56,367 nt of DNA from JAZQQB01 sp045628865. GTDB lineage: Bacteria > Bacillota > Clostridia > Lachnospirales > Lachnospiraceae. A program made the position numbers and the translations under genes. The notes below the pieces were generated by a model. That model saw only the letters and a program-made list of their open reading frames with translations, made no database searches and was not told the DNA's origin. The stretch lies in contig JAZQQB010000049.1 in assembly GCA_045628865.1 (NCBI GenBank), forward strand, positions 1 through 56,367. Direction: 5' to 3'. This document shows positions 17,756 to 25,552 of this stretch, in pieces. Positions within the stretch are counted from its first letter, which is position 1, and every line of letters starts with the position of its first letter.

Positions 17756-17801
17756 AGGTCTAACGATGTAAACCTTTACTTTAGTCTACATCGTTAGACC
17801 T
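17756..17801. promoter_or_regulatory. BlaI-type operator: 15-bp perfect inverted repeat
   Basis: AGGTCTAACGATGTA (17756-17770) and its exact complement TACATCGTTAGACCT (17787-17801) flank 16 bases. Each arm is itself an imperfect dyad (GTCTA..TAGAC-like with TGTA/TACA cores), as expected for two BlaI dimers on adjacent turns. It lies 30 bases upstream of the repressor gene start and probably covers the promoter. Confidence 0.8.
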
Positions 17802-17844
17802 CTAATGTCAATCCATAAATTTATACTCTGTTTTTGAGATTATC

Positions 17845-18351
17845 TTAAGAGACTTCTTCAAATTCAATTTCTTTTCTGGTCAAAAATTTCTTGATTTCCT
17901 GATCCCATAGCTGATCTGGTGTTTTATCCATGATAAAGGATTTGAAGGCTGTTGCTGTAATCAGCATAAGTCCCTTTTGATCATATCGCACAGTTAATAC
18001 CATGCTTCTAATATCATTGGCAGTCACTGTTGTATCACCCTTTGCTAAGATTGCAGCAAAAGCATCTGGCTTGATATGTAATACAAATTTCATCTGAAGT
18101 GGTGTTCTTTTTCCCTTGATCAGCTGAAATACAACCGAACGGATATCTGCCCACTTACTAAATTCATATTCCGGCATATCATCCTCTGTACTTTCCAACC
18201 CTGTATAAAAATCACGATTGATATGACCATCAATTGTAAAATCATTATAGGTAGAAATAACCGCTTCCTCTAACAAAAACGAATCAAAACAATCTGTTGC
18301 CAAGAGCTTATTCATAAAGCCCTTTACATTTTTCACCATCAGTCCAACCAT
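17845..18351 (-). CDS. DUF5721-like protein
   Basis: 168 residues, no signal peptide or membrane helix. It resembles a Lachnospiraceae family I recall as DUF5721; nothing shows a catalytic function. Features: an N-terminal VKNVKGFMNKLLATDCFDSFLLEEA segment, an FTIDGHIN strand, and a C-terminal MLITATAFKSFIMDKTPDQLWDQE block. AAGGGG nine bases before the ATG at 18351 makes that start better than the ATG at 18360, which the Shine-Dalgarno touches. It begins right after shikimate kinase (about 14 bases) in a run with ridA, so it is probably co-transcribed. Confidence 0.55.
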   Translation of the reverse strand: MVGLMVKNVKGFMNKLLATDCFDSFLLEEAVISTYNDFTIDGHINRDFYTGLESTEDDMPEYEFSKWADIRSVVFQLIKGKRTPLQMKFVLHIKPDAFAAILAKGDTTVTANDIRSMVLTVRYDQKGLMLITATAFKSFIMDKTPDQLWDQEIKKFLTRKEIEFEEVS

Positions 18352-18364
18352 GCTGTTCATCCCC

Positions 18365-18862
18365 TTATTTACAGAGCTTTGAATAAATCTCTGTTACAAT
18401 TTCTCTGATCCATTTACCCTGACAATGAATTGTCACGTCTGCATACTTTTCATATAAGGGCTTACGTTCTTCAAACAATGTTTCTAAGGTGTATCCCGGC
18501 TTTAATACAACACCTCTCTCATTTAGGTCACCCAAACGTTCTTCTAGTTCTTCATATGGAATCTCCAAATAAACCACTGTTCCAATTTCCTTTAAATGCT
18601 CCATAGCATTCTCTTCATAGACTACACTTCCGCCTGTTGCAATAATGGAATTGGTCAAATCCAGTTCCTCATTGACCTTACCCTCTACGGATAAAAAGCC
18701 ATCTGTTCCAACTTCATCAATGATTTCACTAAGTCGTTTACCTGTTTTTTCCTGAATTACAAGATCAGAATCTACAAACTGCATTCCTGCCTTTTTCGCA
18801 AGAACAACACCTACTGTACTTTTTCCAGCACCAGGCATACCAATTAATACTATATTTTTCAA
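18365..18862 (-). CDS. aroK: Shikimate kinase
   Basis: Phosphorylates shikimate at the 3-hydroxyl for aromatic amino acid synthesis; cytoplasmic. The 165-residue length is normal. Walker A GMPGAGKSTVG (residues 7-17), the shikimate-binding Asp in FVDSDLVIQ (D33-type), EGKVNEE near residue 60 and the Walker B-like IATGGSVV near residue 77 are all present. The lid region is somewhat short on arginines (LGDLNERGVVLKPG). The initiation codon appears to be TTG at 18862, ten bases after GGAG; no ATG fits the N-terminus. It lies between ridA and the DUF5721-like gene. Some P-loop kinases look alike, but the GG and DxD motifs support this call. Confidence 0.88.
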   Translation of the reverse strand: MKNIVLIGMPGAGKSTVGVVLAKKAGMQFVDSDLVIQEKTGKRLSEIIDEVGTDGFLSVEGKVNEELDLTNSIIATGGSVVYEENAMEHLKEIGTVVYLEIPYEELEERLGDLNERGVVLKPGYTLETLFEERKPLYEKYADVTIHCQGKWIREIVTEIYSKLCK

Positions 18863-18882
18863 AATTTCTACGCTCCTATTTG

Positions 18883-19260
18883 TTACTCTCCTAAATAGGC
18901 AATTACTTCTACTTCACACAATACATTCTTTGGAAGCTGCTTTACTGCAACACAGCTTCTTGCTGGTTTCTCTGTAAAGTATTTCTCATATACTGCGTTA
19001 AATGCAGCAAAATCAGCCATTTCAGCTAAAAAGCATGTTGTTTTTACTACCTTTGTATAATCAACACCAGCTTCTGTAAGGATTGCTCCCACATTCTTCA
19101 TTGCCTGTGTTGCCTGTTCTTCAATTGTAGTTCCCTCGATCTCACCAGTTGCTGGATTGATTGGAATCTGTCCAGATGCAAATAAAAACTTATCTACTTG
19201 AATTGCCTGTGAATATGGTCCAATTGCTGCTGGTGCGTTTGTTGTACTAATTTTTTTCAT
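18883..19260 (-). CDS. ridA: RidA/YjgF-family enamine/imine deaminase
   Basis: 125 residues, typical of RidA trimers that hydrolyse reactive 2-aminoacrylate from PLP enzymes. The signature ARSCVAVKQLPKNVLCEVEVIAYL at the C-terminus has the conserved Arg (near residue 102) and Glu, and IGPYSQAIQVDKFLFASGQIP is the N-terminal family block. It starts two bases after the stop of the small upstream gene, indicating tight co-transcription and perhaps translational coupling. Confidence 0.95.
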   Translation of the reverse strand: MKKISTTNAPAAIGPYSQAIQVDKFLFASGQIPINPATGEIEGTTIEEQATQAMKNVGAILTEAGVDYTKVVKTTCFLAEMADFAAFNAVYEKYFTEKPARSCVAVKQLPKNVLCEVEVIAYLGE

Positions 19261-19262
19261 GT

Positions 19263-19502
19263 TTAAACATCCTCCTCATCAAATGCTACGACTACATAAA
19301 AACCTCTCGCATTTTCTGTAATCTCTATCACATCACCTTCCCTGGACTTTAGTCTTTTTGGAAATGGTATATTTCCAGACATCGCCAAGGATGGATCAAT
19401 TGTATAATAATAGTTACTTGGAAGCAAACCCTCTGTCACAGTAATATGATCACCCTCTGACAAAAGCCCCTGTCGTTCCATCTTAAATTCCATTTTTCTC
19501 AT
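19263..19502 (-). CDS. Small protein of unknown function upstream of ridA
   Basis: 79 residues, charged, without a signal or membrane segment; I do not recognise the family. It contains GDHITVTEGLLPSNYYYTID and a KSREGDVIEITENARGFYVVVAFDEE tail, suggesting a small beta-rich domain. The start at 19502 is preferred over the ATG at 19535 because GGGGGA lies seven bases before it, and the longer frame overlaps the end of the upstream diguanylate cyclase gene. It sits between that gene and ridA. Confidence 0.7.
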   Translation of the reverse strand: MRKMEFKMERQGLLSEGDHITVTEGLLPSNYYYTIDPSLAMSGNIPFPKRLKSREGDVIEITENARGFYVVVAFDEEDV

Positions 19503-19527
19503 ATTTGTATCCCCCAAGATGCACAGA

Positions 19528-20685
19528 TTACGCACTCATATGGAATCCATTCTTTCCATTCTGCTTTACAAAATAAAGTGCCTCATCAGCATGATTGATA
19601 TGGATTTCAAGTTCCTGCAAACTATCACAAACAAATCCACTACAACCTACACTAACAGTTACATGCAAAAGCTGTCTATTCTCTTTTTCATAAATCTCTG
19701 TTTTAGACACACCACAAACAATTTCTTCACCAATCCTTTGTGCATTCTCAATGGTAATCGGAAAAGGCATCACAATCAAGAACTCTTCTCCTCCATATCT
19801 ACACACCTTACAATTATGACGAAGTGCTACACCATGAAGTGTATTGGCTACCTGACGAAGTACTTCATCACCTGTATTATGTCCATAGGTATCATTAAAC
19901 TCTTTGAAATTATCAACATCAATATAGTAAAGATAACCTTCCACGTCTCCATCCCTTAATCGAACGTTGATATAATCCTCAATACCTCTTCGGTTCTGGA
20001 TCTGTGTCAGTGTATCAATATAAGCAACCTGTTTCAGATTATGGTTATCAATCTCCACTCTGATCCTTCTTAATTCTGATGAACACGCAAAATTAAAAAT
20101 CAATGTTCCAACAGCAAAGGATATCAAACCAATCCCTAAATAAAAGAAAGCAAAATATCCCTTTACAATAACTGCCGTTATCGTAAGAACAAGTACTGGA
20201 ATTCCAAATAAAATCATTCTAATCTGCTTTGGATACAATGAAAAAGCTAACAAAATAATCAAACAGCAATAGAAATTCTCCTTAGAATCCAAATTGATCA
20301 GCAATCCATTTATTTCCTGCAACGTAAAGATCAAAATACTTACCATATACATGCCTAGAATATGTAATTGCAGACGTTTCTTATTCCTGTGCGGAAATGT
20401 CCATAAAATATACACCAGACCTAGTACTCCTAGCCCTGCAGCAAAAAAATGCCAATAATACGCGAAATCTGTCCTGACCTCTGACAAATGATACAGATCA
20501 TACACGCGAAATAGCTCTACAGCTACAAAAAACAATAAGCTGATTATACCTCTCCAGGCATTCTCATGTAATAAATACTGATTCAGCTTATCATATTCCT
20601 CACTACTGATCCGCTGATGTCGAAGAAGATACGACCGCAAAGCACGACGATCCTCTGTTAGAATCCTTCTTCTTGTTCCTTCCAT
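19528..20685 (-). CDS. Membrane diguanylate cyclase (GGDEF)
   Basis: 385 residues. Residues 1-45 are charged and cytoplasmic, then about six membrane helices (46-205), then a GGDEF domain. DTLTQIQNRRGIEDYI opens the domain and RYGGEEFLIVMPF (about residues 295-307) is the active-site loop in the active GGEEF form, so c-di-GMP synthesis is expected. The inhibitory RxxD site five residues upstream is absent (the position reads RHNC), so product feedback may be missing. The membrane part is not a clear CHASE or MASE family and may sense a membrane or small-molecule signal. No EAL partner is nearby. Confidence 0.88.
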   Translation of the reverse strand: MEGTRRRILTEDRRALRSYLLRHQRISSEEYDKLNQYLLHENAWRGIISLLFFVAVELFRVYDLYHLSEVRTDFAYYWHFFAAGLGVLGLVYILWTFPHRNKKRLQLHILGMYMVSILIFTLQEINGLLINLDSKENFYCCLIILLAFSLYPKQIRMILFGIPVLVLTITAVIVKGYFAFFYLGIGLISFAVGTLIFNFACSSELRRIRVEIDNHNLKQVAYIDTLTQIQNRRGIEDYINVRLRDGDVEGYLYYIDVDNFKEFNDTYGHNTGDEVLRQVANTLHGVALRHNCKVCRYGGEEFLIVMPFPITIENAQRIGEEIVCGVSKTEIYEKENRQLLHVTVSVGCSGFVCDSLQELEIHINHADEALYFVKQNGKNGFHMSA

Positions 20686-20886
20686 GGAAGTTCACCCTTT
20701 TACACCTTTATACTCCGAAAACTACACAAAAACTACCAATACCAGACAATCCGCATCCCCATACAGTTCATCTGGCAATCATTTCATTTTGAAATCAACC
20801 CTTTGCACACACTACTCCAAAATCTAACTTACACTTTACCCCGAAAACTTTCCCTCGTCAATAAACTGTTCATAAAAAAACACCCG

Positions 20887-21735
20887 CTATTTTCTTTTTG
20901 TCAATTCTGAAACCTTTGCTTTTGCCTTCTCTGCACGCATCTTTGCTTTATCAGCTGCCATCTCAGCACGTGCCTTTGCCTTTTCAGCTGCATCCTCTAA
21001 GCGACGCTTAATTTCATCCTCACCAAAGGTTTTCTGTAATTCCAGATAACGCTTTGCATGTTCATATATTGGCACATCTGAACGAAATGCGAACAGGAAT
21101 TTACGAATACCCGCCAGCTCATTGTTATGTCTGATGGTACTTTTTAATTCCTCGTACTTAATAATCACATCATAATCAATTGCAAGCTGACGCACCTTTG
21201 CTACCAACTGGAATGAATAACATAAGTCTAAGATAAATACACCATAAAACATTCCAATCACAAAAGAAAAAGCAAGATTCTCAGATAACCATACTACTGC
21301 TGACTCCATACGTGGATGAATCAATAGATCATATACTGCTCCAAGTACACCCCAGAAAAAAGTAAACAGCGGACAGATTACGCCCTGGATATTTCCCCAA
21401 TTCTCACTGTAATCCCATAGTTTTACCTTCATTTTTACAATAAAAATAACGCCCGTAATATACTCAATGATAGTCATTACAATAGCCATGATTACAAATA
21501 AGATCAACTTTTGCAGAATTTTGTTGGAAACAAAATCAACTGGAATATTGGCCAATAGAAACAAGGCACAAAGTCCACTTCCATATAAAGGTAAATATGG
21601 ACCTACTAAAAATCCTGGATTGATCCATTTTCGTTCCGGATTGTTATCGGAAAAAAAACGTCGATAGATTAGCTCTATACACCAGCCAAGCATACTTCCT
21701 ACAAAAAACAAAAATGCAAATCTAAGAAAAATCAT
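20887..21735 (-). CDS. Putative ABC-transporter type IV (CmpB-like) membrane protein
   Basis: 282 residues with five or six membrane helices in the first 200. FLFFVGSMLGWCIELIYRRFF followed by NPGFLVGPYLPLYGSG, and KLWDYSENWGNIQGVICPLFTFFWG, are the conserved blocks of the PF06541-type family. The C-terminus is a highly charged coiled-coil tail with repeated KAKARAE/KAKMRAE units. The start at 21735 is chosen: GGAGG lies seven bases upstream. A longer frame begins at a TTG within the mobA stop codon. It follows mobA closely, but no functional link is known. No ATPase partner is encoded nearby, so the transporter label rests on the family name only. Confidence 0.75.
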   Translation of the reverse strand: MIFLRFAFLFFVGSMLGWCIELIYRRFFSDNNPERKWINPGFLVGPYLPLYGSGLCALFLLANIPVDFVSNKILQKLILFVIMAIVMTIIEYITGVIFIVKMKVKLWDYSENWGNIQGVICPLFTFFWGVLGAVYDLLIHPRMESAVVWLSENLAFSFVIGMFYGVFILDLCYSFQLVAKVRQLAIDYDVIIKYEELKSTIRHNNELAGIRKFLFAFRSDVPIYEHAKRYLELQKTFGEDEIKRRLEDAAEKAKARAEMAADKAKMRAEKAKAKVSELTKRK

Positions 21736-21749
21736 GTCATTTCCTCCAA

Positions 21750-22328
21750 TCAAGATTCTTTTTTATATAATCTGCACATAAGTTCCCAGTCACTGGTGGT
21801 ATTAATATTTGTCACTAGACTGGTGCCATCTACTTTCATGGTCGCAACCTGACACTCCTCAAATAATGACCTTATTCGATAATCCCTGTTATGAATTTTT
21901 TTCTCTATTTGAGGCAAACAACTCTTTCCGTAAATTCCAGCCAAGGGTTCTATCCCCTTTTCACTCTCGCACAATAAAATATCACATGTTTCTTTTTTGT
22001 ATTTTGATACCAATTGCTCCGCACATTCTGATGAAAAAAACGGCATATCGCAAGCCACTATTAATAGCGCGTCGCTGTCACACGTTGATAATGCTGAATA
22101 AATCCCACCCAAGGGACCAATTCTGTCAACCAGATCCACTACCTGTTTATACCCTGGAAGCTCATAATATTTCTCTCTAACTGAAATCATTTTTTCCTCA
22201 AAAGAACCAAGTGTTATGGAAACCTGTTCCAGCAATGTTTTCTCTTCAGATGGTATCACCATCATGGCTTTATCCTGCCCCATTCTGCTGGATAAACCTC
22301 CTGCCAAAATACAAACGCCAACAGACAT
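21750..22328 (-). CDS. mobA: Molybdenum cofactor guanylyltransferase
   Basis: Transfers GMP from GTP to molybdopterin to form the guanine dinucleotide cofactor. 192 residues, normal length. The nucleotide-binding signature ILAGGLSSRMGQDKAMM is at residues 7-23 and the DRIGPLGGIYSAL and VACDMPFFS blocks follow, including the metal-binding Asp. It lies next to the moeA-mobB fusion gene in the same orientation, with 69 bases between. The same fold serves other nucleotidyltransferases, but the full MobA pattern and the neighbour make this assignment firm. Confidence 0.92.
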   Translation of the reverse strand: MSVGVCILAGGLSSRMGQDKAMMVIPSEEKTLLEQVSITLGSFEEKMISVREKYYELPGYKQVVDLVDRIGPLGGIYSALSTCDSDALLIVACDMPFFSSECAEQLVSKYKKETCDILLCESEKGIEPLAGIYGKSCLPQIEKKIHNRDYRIRSLFEECQVATMKVDGTSLVTNINTTSDWELMCRLYKKES

Positions 22329-22397
22329 CTTGATTCCTCCAATGTACTACAAGCAAAGAGAATTGCTTACGCTACTTGGCGCCACATATGCATCGTT

Positions 22398-24233
22398 TTA
22401 GCACCATTCTTCCTTTGTCTCACCTAATCCATAGAAATCCTTCAGCCATTCTGCAACCTGTACTTCATCATCTCCATCAAAGCGAATAATCTGATCTGAA
22501 AGTGGTCTTGTTTCTTCATCTATAACTTCACAAACTGGTGCGTCTGATACAGTTGCCAAAAGCTTTCCATTTACCGACGCGCTTCGAAGCATAGTTACTC
22601 CATTTATTTCTTCTTCATAAGATACTCCTTTACGAAGCACCTCTAACTTATCAAAATGAGAAGCTTTCAATCCTTCCACAAGAATTAGATCTACATTATG
22701 AATCTGAGAGATCAATTCTCTAACATAGGTTTCTTCATCGGGAATTTCCTGTTCTCCATATACCAAACTTCTATTCTCAGAAAATATAGAAATAAACTCA
22801 GCACCAGCACTTCGAAATCTTGCCGAATCTGTACCTGGAACATCCGGTACAAAATCATCATTATCATGCTTAATAGCTGCGACCTTAATCTCATTACTTG
22901 CCAACTCTCGAATCAGCTTCTCCATAAAAGTTGTTTTTCCAACATTTCTGGTACCACAAATACAAAGAATAGGAATATCATCCTGATTCTTCTCTATTGG
23001 TTCTGTCAAAGCCTCTTCATCCTTAAAGTTGGTAACTACCCAAACAGCATCACCTGCAAACAATGGGCGTCCACCACCCTCAATATCAATCAGACAATTA
23101 CATCCTATATTACTTGAAATAGACCCAGAAGAATGATTGTTTGGAATAGATACATATCCATTCTCCTTCTTTCCTCTGATAAATCTTCTACCCTCTTTCG
23201 ATGCCTTCTCATAATCCTTAGTCAGTTTCTTAGGACCAGCATCTGGGAAACAACGTGTACGACCACTCATTCGAAGCAAGGATGGTAATACCAAAAGCTC
23301 CAATGTAGCTGCTGAAGCAAATGGATTTCCAGATAATGCATAAATCAGCTTATCCTCATACTTTGCAGCAAGCATAGGAGAGCCCGGCTTCATAGATACT
23401 CCTCGAAACAGCAATTCTGCATCGATCACCTTGATTACATCAAAAATAATATCCCGATCTCCAATAGAAACGCCTCCTGTTGTGATCACTGCATCTACAG
23501 CTCCAATCTGCTCTAAAATCACCTCTTTAATTTCAGTTACAGAATCTGAACAGGTACGATTCACCGTAATAAATCCCAACTCATTCAATCGAAGAGAAAT
23601 CATAGGTCCATTACTATTATAGATTTTCCCCTGAGTGATCATGCCCTCTTTCACAAGTTCATTTCCTGTAGAAATCACCAAAACCTTAGGTTTTTGGAAT
23701 ACTTCTATATTAAATAAACCTTGCCCTGCCAATACTGCTGCATGGGCTGGTGTTAAAATATCCCCTGTTCTAATAATCGGTGCTCCTTCATGAATGTCCT
23801 CACCTTTATCGCTGATATTCTCATGATTCTTCACACTATCAATAAAGGTTACTTCTTCATCCATAACCGTTACTGCTTCCAAACGTACTACTGCATCTGC
23901 TCCCTCTGGAATTGGCGCACCAGTCATAATTCTTACTGTCTGACCACTTAGTAGTTCTTCATCATAATATTCACCTGCACAGATTGTATCCACAATCCTT
24001 AAGGTAACAGGCTTTTCATTTCCACATTCCTCTAAATCTGATGCACATACTGCGAATCCATCCACTGTTGCTCTATCAAATGGTGGCATATCCAATACCG
24101 CATCGTAATCCTTCGATACAACTCTTCCAACTGCTTCGTATAACAGAATACTTTCTGTTCTTAAATTCTTAGATACCTCCCTATAAAGGGTATCTCTGGC
24201 TGTTTCCATCGTCGCCGAGTGTTCGTCCATTGT
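22398..24233 (-). CDS. moeA-mobB: MoeA-MobB fusion protein of molybdenum cofactor synthesis
   Basis: About 611 residues joining two proteins. The MoeA part (about 1-400), which inserts molybdate into adenylylated molybdopterin, shows DMPPFDRATVDGFAV, GAPIPEGADAVVRLE, VLVISTGNEL and GGVSIGDRD, and ends in the SIPNNHSSGSI region. The MobB part (about 415-611), a GTP-binding adapter for MobA, shows Walker A CGTRNVGKTTFMEKLI, then KHDNDDF, GTDSARFRSAGA and LILVEGLKASHFDKLEV. The longest frame starts at GTG 24260; the ATG at 24233 follows an AAAGGAG and is preferred but not certain. MoaA/MoaC genes are not in the window. Confidence 0.88.
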   Translation of the reverse strand, partial: TMDEHSATMETARDTLYREVSKNLRTESILLYEAVGRVVSKDYDAVLDMPPFDRATVDGFAVCASDLEECGNEKPVTLRIVDTICAGEYYDEELLSGQTVRIMTGAPIPEGADAVVRLEAVTVMDEEVTFIDSVKNHENISDKGEDIHEGAPIIRTGDILTPAHAAVLAGQGLFNIEVFQKPKVLVISTGNELVKEGMITQGKIYNSNGPMISLRLNELGFITVNRTCSDSVTEIKEVILEQIGAVDAVITTGGVSIGDRDIIFDVIKVIDAELLFRGVSMKPGSPMLAAKYEDKLIYALSGNPFASAATLELLVLPSLLRMSGRTRCFPDAGPKKLTKDYEKASKEGRRFIRGKKENGYVSIPNNHSSGSISSNIGCNCLIDIEGGGRPLFAGDAVWVVTNFKDEEALTEPIEKNQDDIPILCICGTRNVGKTTFMEKLIRELASNEIKVAAIKHDNDDFVPDVPGTDSARFRSAGAEFISIFSENRSLVYGEQEIPDEETYVRELISQIHNVDLILVEGLKASHFDKLEVLRKGVSYEEEINGVTMLRSASVNGKLLATVSDAPVCEVIDEETRPLSDQIIRFDGDDEVQVAEWLKDFYGLGETKEEWC

Positions 24234-24298
24234 TTCTTTTATTCTCCTTTTTCTTTTCACCCAAATTTTATACTTGGCTTATTTTCATAGTTAGTATT

Positions 24299-24327
24299 AT
24301 TATACCACACAAATCAAGGCAACGCAA
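24299..24327 (-). promoter_or_regulatory. Promoter of the moeA-mobB-mobA genes
   Basis: On the minus strand TTGCGT (24322-24327), 17-base spacer, TATAAT (24299-24304), about 60 bases upstream of the gene. Confidence 0.6.
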
Positions 24328-24386
24328 AAACAGGTGTCTAGGAATGGTCTTCACGTTCGCTTTTGATCCAAGGGGAAAGTACAGTT

Positions 24387-24875
24387 TTAAAGTATTTTTT
24401 TCTGATACGCCAATCTAGGACTTCCATCAGCGATATATATGATGCCACATGAGATAAATCCATATTTCTCCATTAACATCTGCATAATATGGTTATCTTT
24501 ATGTGTATCAATTCTAATATTATTCATCCGTTTCTCACAAAAAGACAATGCAGTCTGAAATACTCCCTTATACAATCTATTTGACCCAATTCTATGTATT
24601 GTTCCATATTCCTCTTCATTTAGCCAGCTACCATTCTCTATATAATCATAGGTCGGATCATTCCCTATGATAAAAGCAAAGGTTCCACACAATTTTCCAT
24701 TTTCTTCAAGCACATAGCTGTTTCCCTGTTCTATATCTGATAAAATCATTTCCTTCGTTGGATAATTACCGTTCCATTGAGAAAAGTTTCCATCCTCACG
24801 CATAATCTTCTTAGATTCATTTAATATTTCAATTACCTGATCTACTTCTTCTAACCTTGTTTTTCGAATGTCCAT
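24387..24875 (-). CDS. GNAT-family N-acetyltransferase
   Basis: 162 residues, one GNAT domain. N-terminal IRKTRLEEVDQVIEILNESKK is the first strand-helix, GKLCGTFAFIIG the middle sheet, RIGSNRLYKGVFQTALSFCEKR the acetyl-CoA region (without a perfect QxxGxG), and MEKYGFISCGIIYIAD the C-terminal block. NGNYPTKEMILSDIEQGNSYVLEENG is common to uncharacterised Firmicute GNATs. The substrate is unknown. It ends 60 bases upstream of the moeA-mobB promoter and is probably a separate unit. Confidence 0.8.
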   Translation of the reverse strand: MDIRKTRLEEVDQVIEILNESKKIMREDGNFSQWNGNYPTKEMILSDIEQGNSYVLEENGKLCGTFAFIIGNDPTYDYIENGSWLNEEEYGTIHRIGSNRLYKGVFQTALSFCEKRMNNIRIDTHKDNHIMQMLMEKYGFISCGIIYIADGSPRLAYQKKIL

Positions 24876-24975
24876 CGATTTCCTCTTGCTTTCTTTTTCT
24901 TAATAATTTTCTCTTTTATCCTAAACAATATGTTACCACAACCGATATATTTATCAAAGATAATAACACATTCTG

Positions 24976-25144
24976 AAAGGGCAAGCTTTTCATATCTACG
25001 TTTCCTGACTGTAACCGGTTGGGAGATGGAAAACCGATTAGTAACCTGTGATTCAGAAGAAAGGACGTCATGAAACTACATACTTTCATTTAGCTGTTTA
25101 GATTATTTCCAAAGCCTTTGGAATATATCTAAACAGCTTTTTTA
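24976..25144 (+). ncRNA. Possible structured RNA ending in an intrinsic terminator
   Basis: No gene is seen from 24876 to 25552. In 25007-25068 the outer CTGA/TCAG and inner CGGTT/AACCG pairs enclose a purine-rich loop (GGGAGATGGAA), with GTAAC occurring twice; then AAGAAAGGACGTCATGAAAC leads to a long hairpin at 25092-25138 (AGCTGTTTAGAT against ATCTAAACAGCT) followed by six T. The arrangement aptamer-like fold plus terminator resembles a small RNA or riboswitch, but I could match it to no known class and no gene follows closely. Confidence 0.3.
25092..25144 (+). terminator. Strong intrinsic terminator, no upstream coding gene
   Basis: AGCTGTTTAGAT and ATCTAAACAGCT form the base of a stem of about 20 bp that also includes CCAAAG/CTTTGG near the loop; TTTTTT follows. 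No plus-strand gene precedes it within 10 kb, which supports a non-coding transcript. Confidence 0.75.
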
Positions 25145-25158
25145 TTTCATAGGATTCA

Positions 25159-25335
25159 AGTGTCAAAAGGTCTTCCTCCACATGTGCTTGCACAAATGTG
25201 GAGGAAAGACTTTGTGAGGACCAAGCGAAAAGCATTTTCGCCCAGACAACAACACATCACACAGTGATGTGTGAAAGTGTGGGAGCGCAAAGCGCGGAAC
25301 AATCCGTAGAATCCGTTTTTTTGGTTTTTGACACT
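25159..25335. mobile_element. MITE-like element with 10-bp terminal inverted repeats
   Basis: AGTGTCAAAA (25159-25168) and its exact complement TTTTGACACT (25326-25335) bound 177 bp without a gene. The inside holds nested hairpins: TCTTCCTCCACAT against ATGTGGAGGAAAGA, ACATCACACAGTGATGTGT, and GCGCAAAGCGC. The non-autonomous element is inferred; a single copy was seen. Confidence 0.4.
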
Positions 25336-25340
25336 CTAAT

Positions 25341-25466
25341 CTTCATAGGAAATTCCTCCAATTTCCCATGAAATAAAAGATCCGCGATGGATCGCACCTC
25401 GCGGAGAGGAAGATAATGCTACGCATTCCGCTCGGGCGCGAAGTGTGTGCGAGCACACACTTTGTC
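25341..25466 (-). repeat. Hairpin repeat family 1, copy B (reverse)
   Basis: Read on the minus strand it shares with copy A the order ACAAAG, a small hairpin (GTGTGTGC against GCACACAC), TCGCGCCCGAGCGG, CCTCTCCGCGAGGTGCG, CGCGGATCTTTTATTTCAT, and the terminal hairpin GGAAATT/AATTTCC. The terminal stem sequence differs from copy A but still pairs. It lies directly beside the inverted-repeat element and upstream of spoVAD. Confidence 0.75.
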
Positions 25467-25490
25467 CTTCTTTGATTTCTATGTTCCTCA

Positions 25491-25521
25491 TGTATATTTT
25501 CCACTCTTTTCACGCATACTA
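25491..25521 (+). promoter_or_regulatory. Sigma-G-type promoter of spoVAD
   Basis: TGTATA (25491-25496), 18-base spacer, CATACTA (25515-25521). The -10 is identical to the sigma-G consensus and the -35 differs by one base from TGAATA. It ends 31 bases before the spoVAD ATG. Confidence 0.7.
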
Positions 25522-25552
25522 ACAACAATGAAAGTATGAAGGGAGACCATTT

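Noticed and set aside
24976..25090. c-di-GMP, SAM, TPP, cobalamin, purine, glycine or molybdenum cofactor riboswitch
   Set aside because: None of the conserved core words I know for these classes is present; kept only as an unclassified structured RNA candidate.
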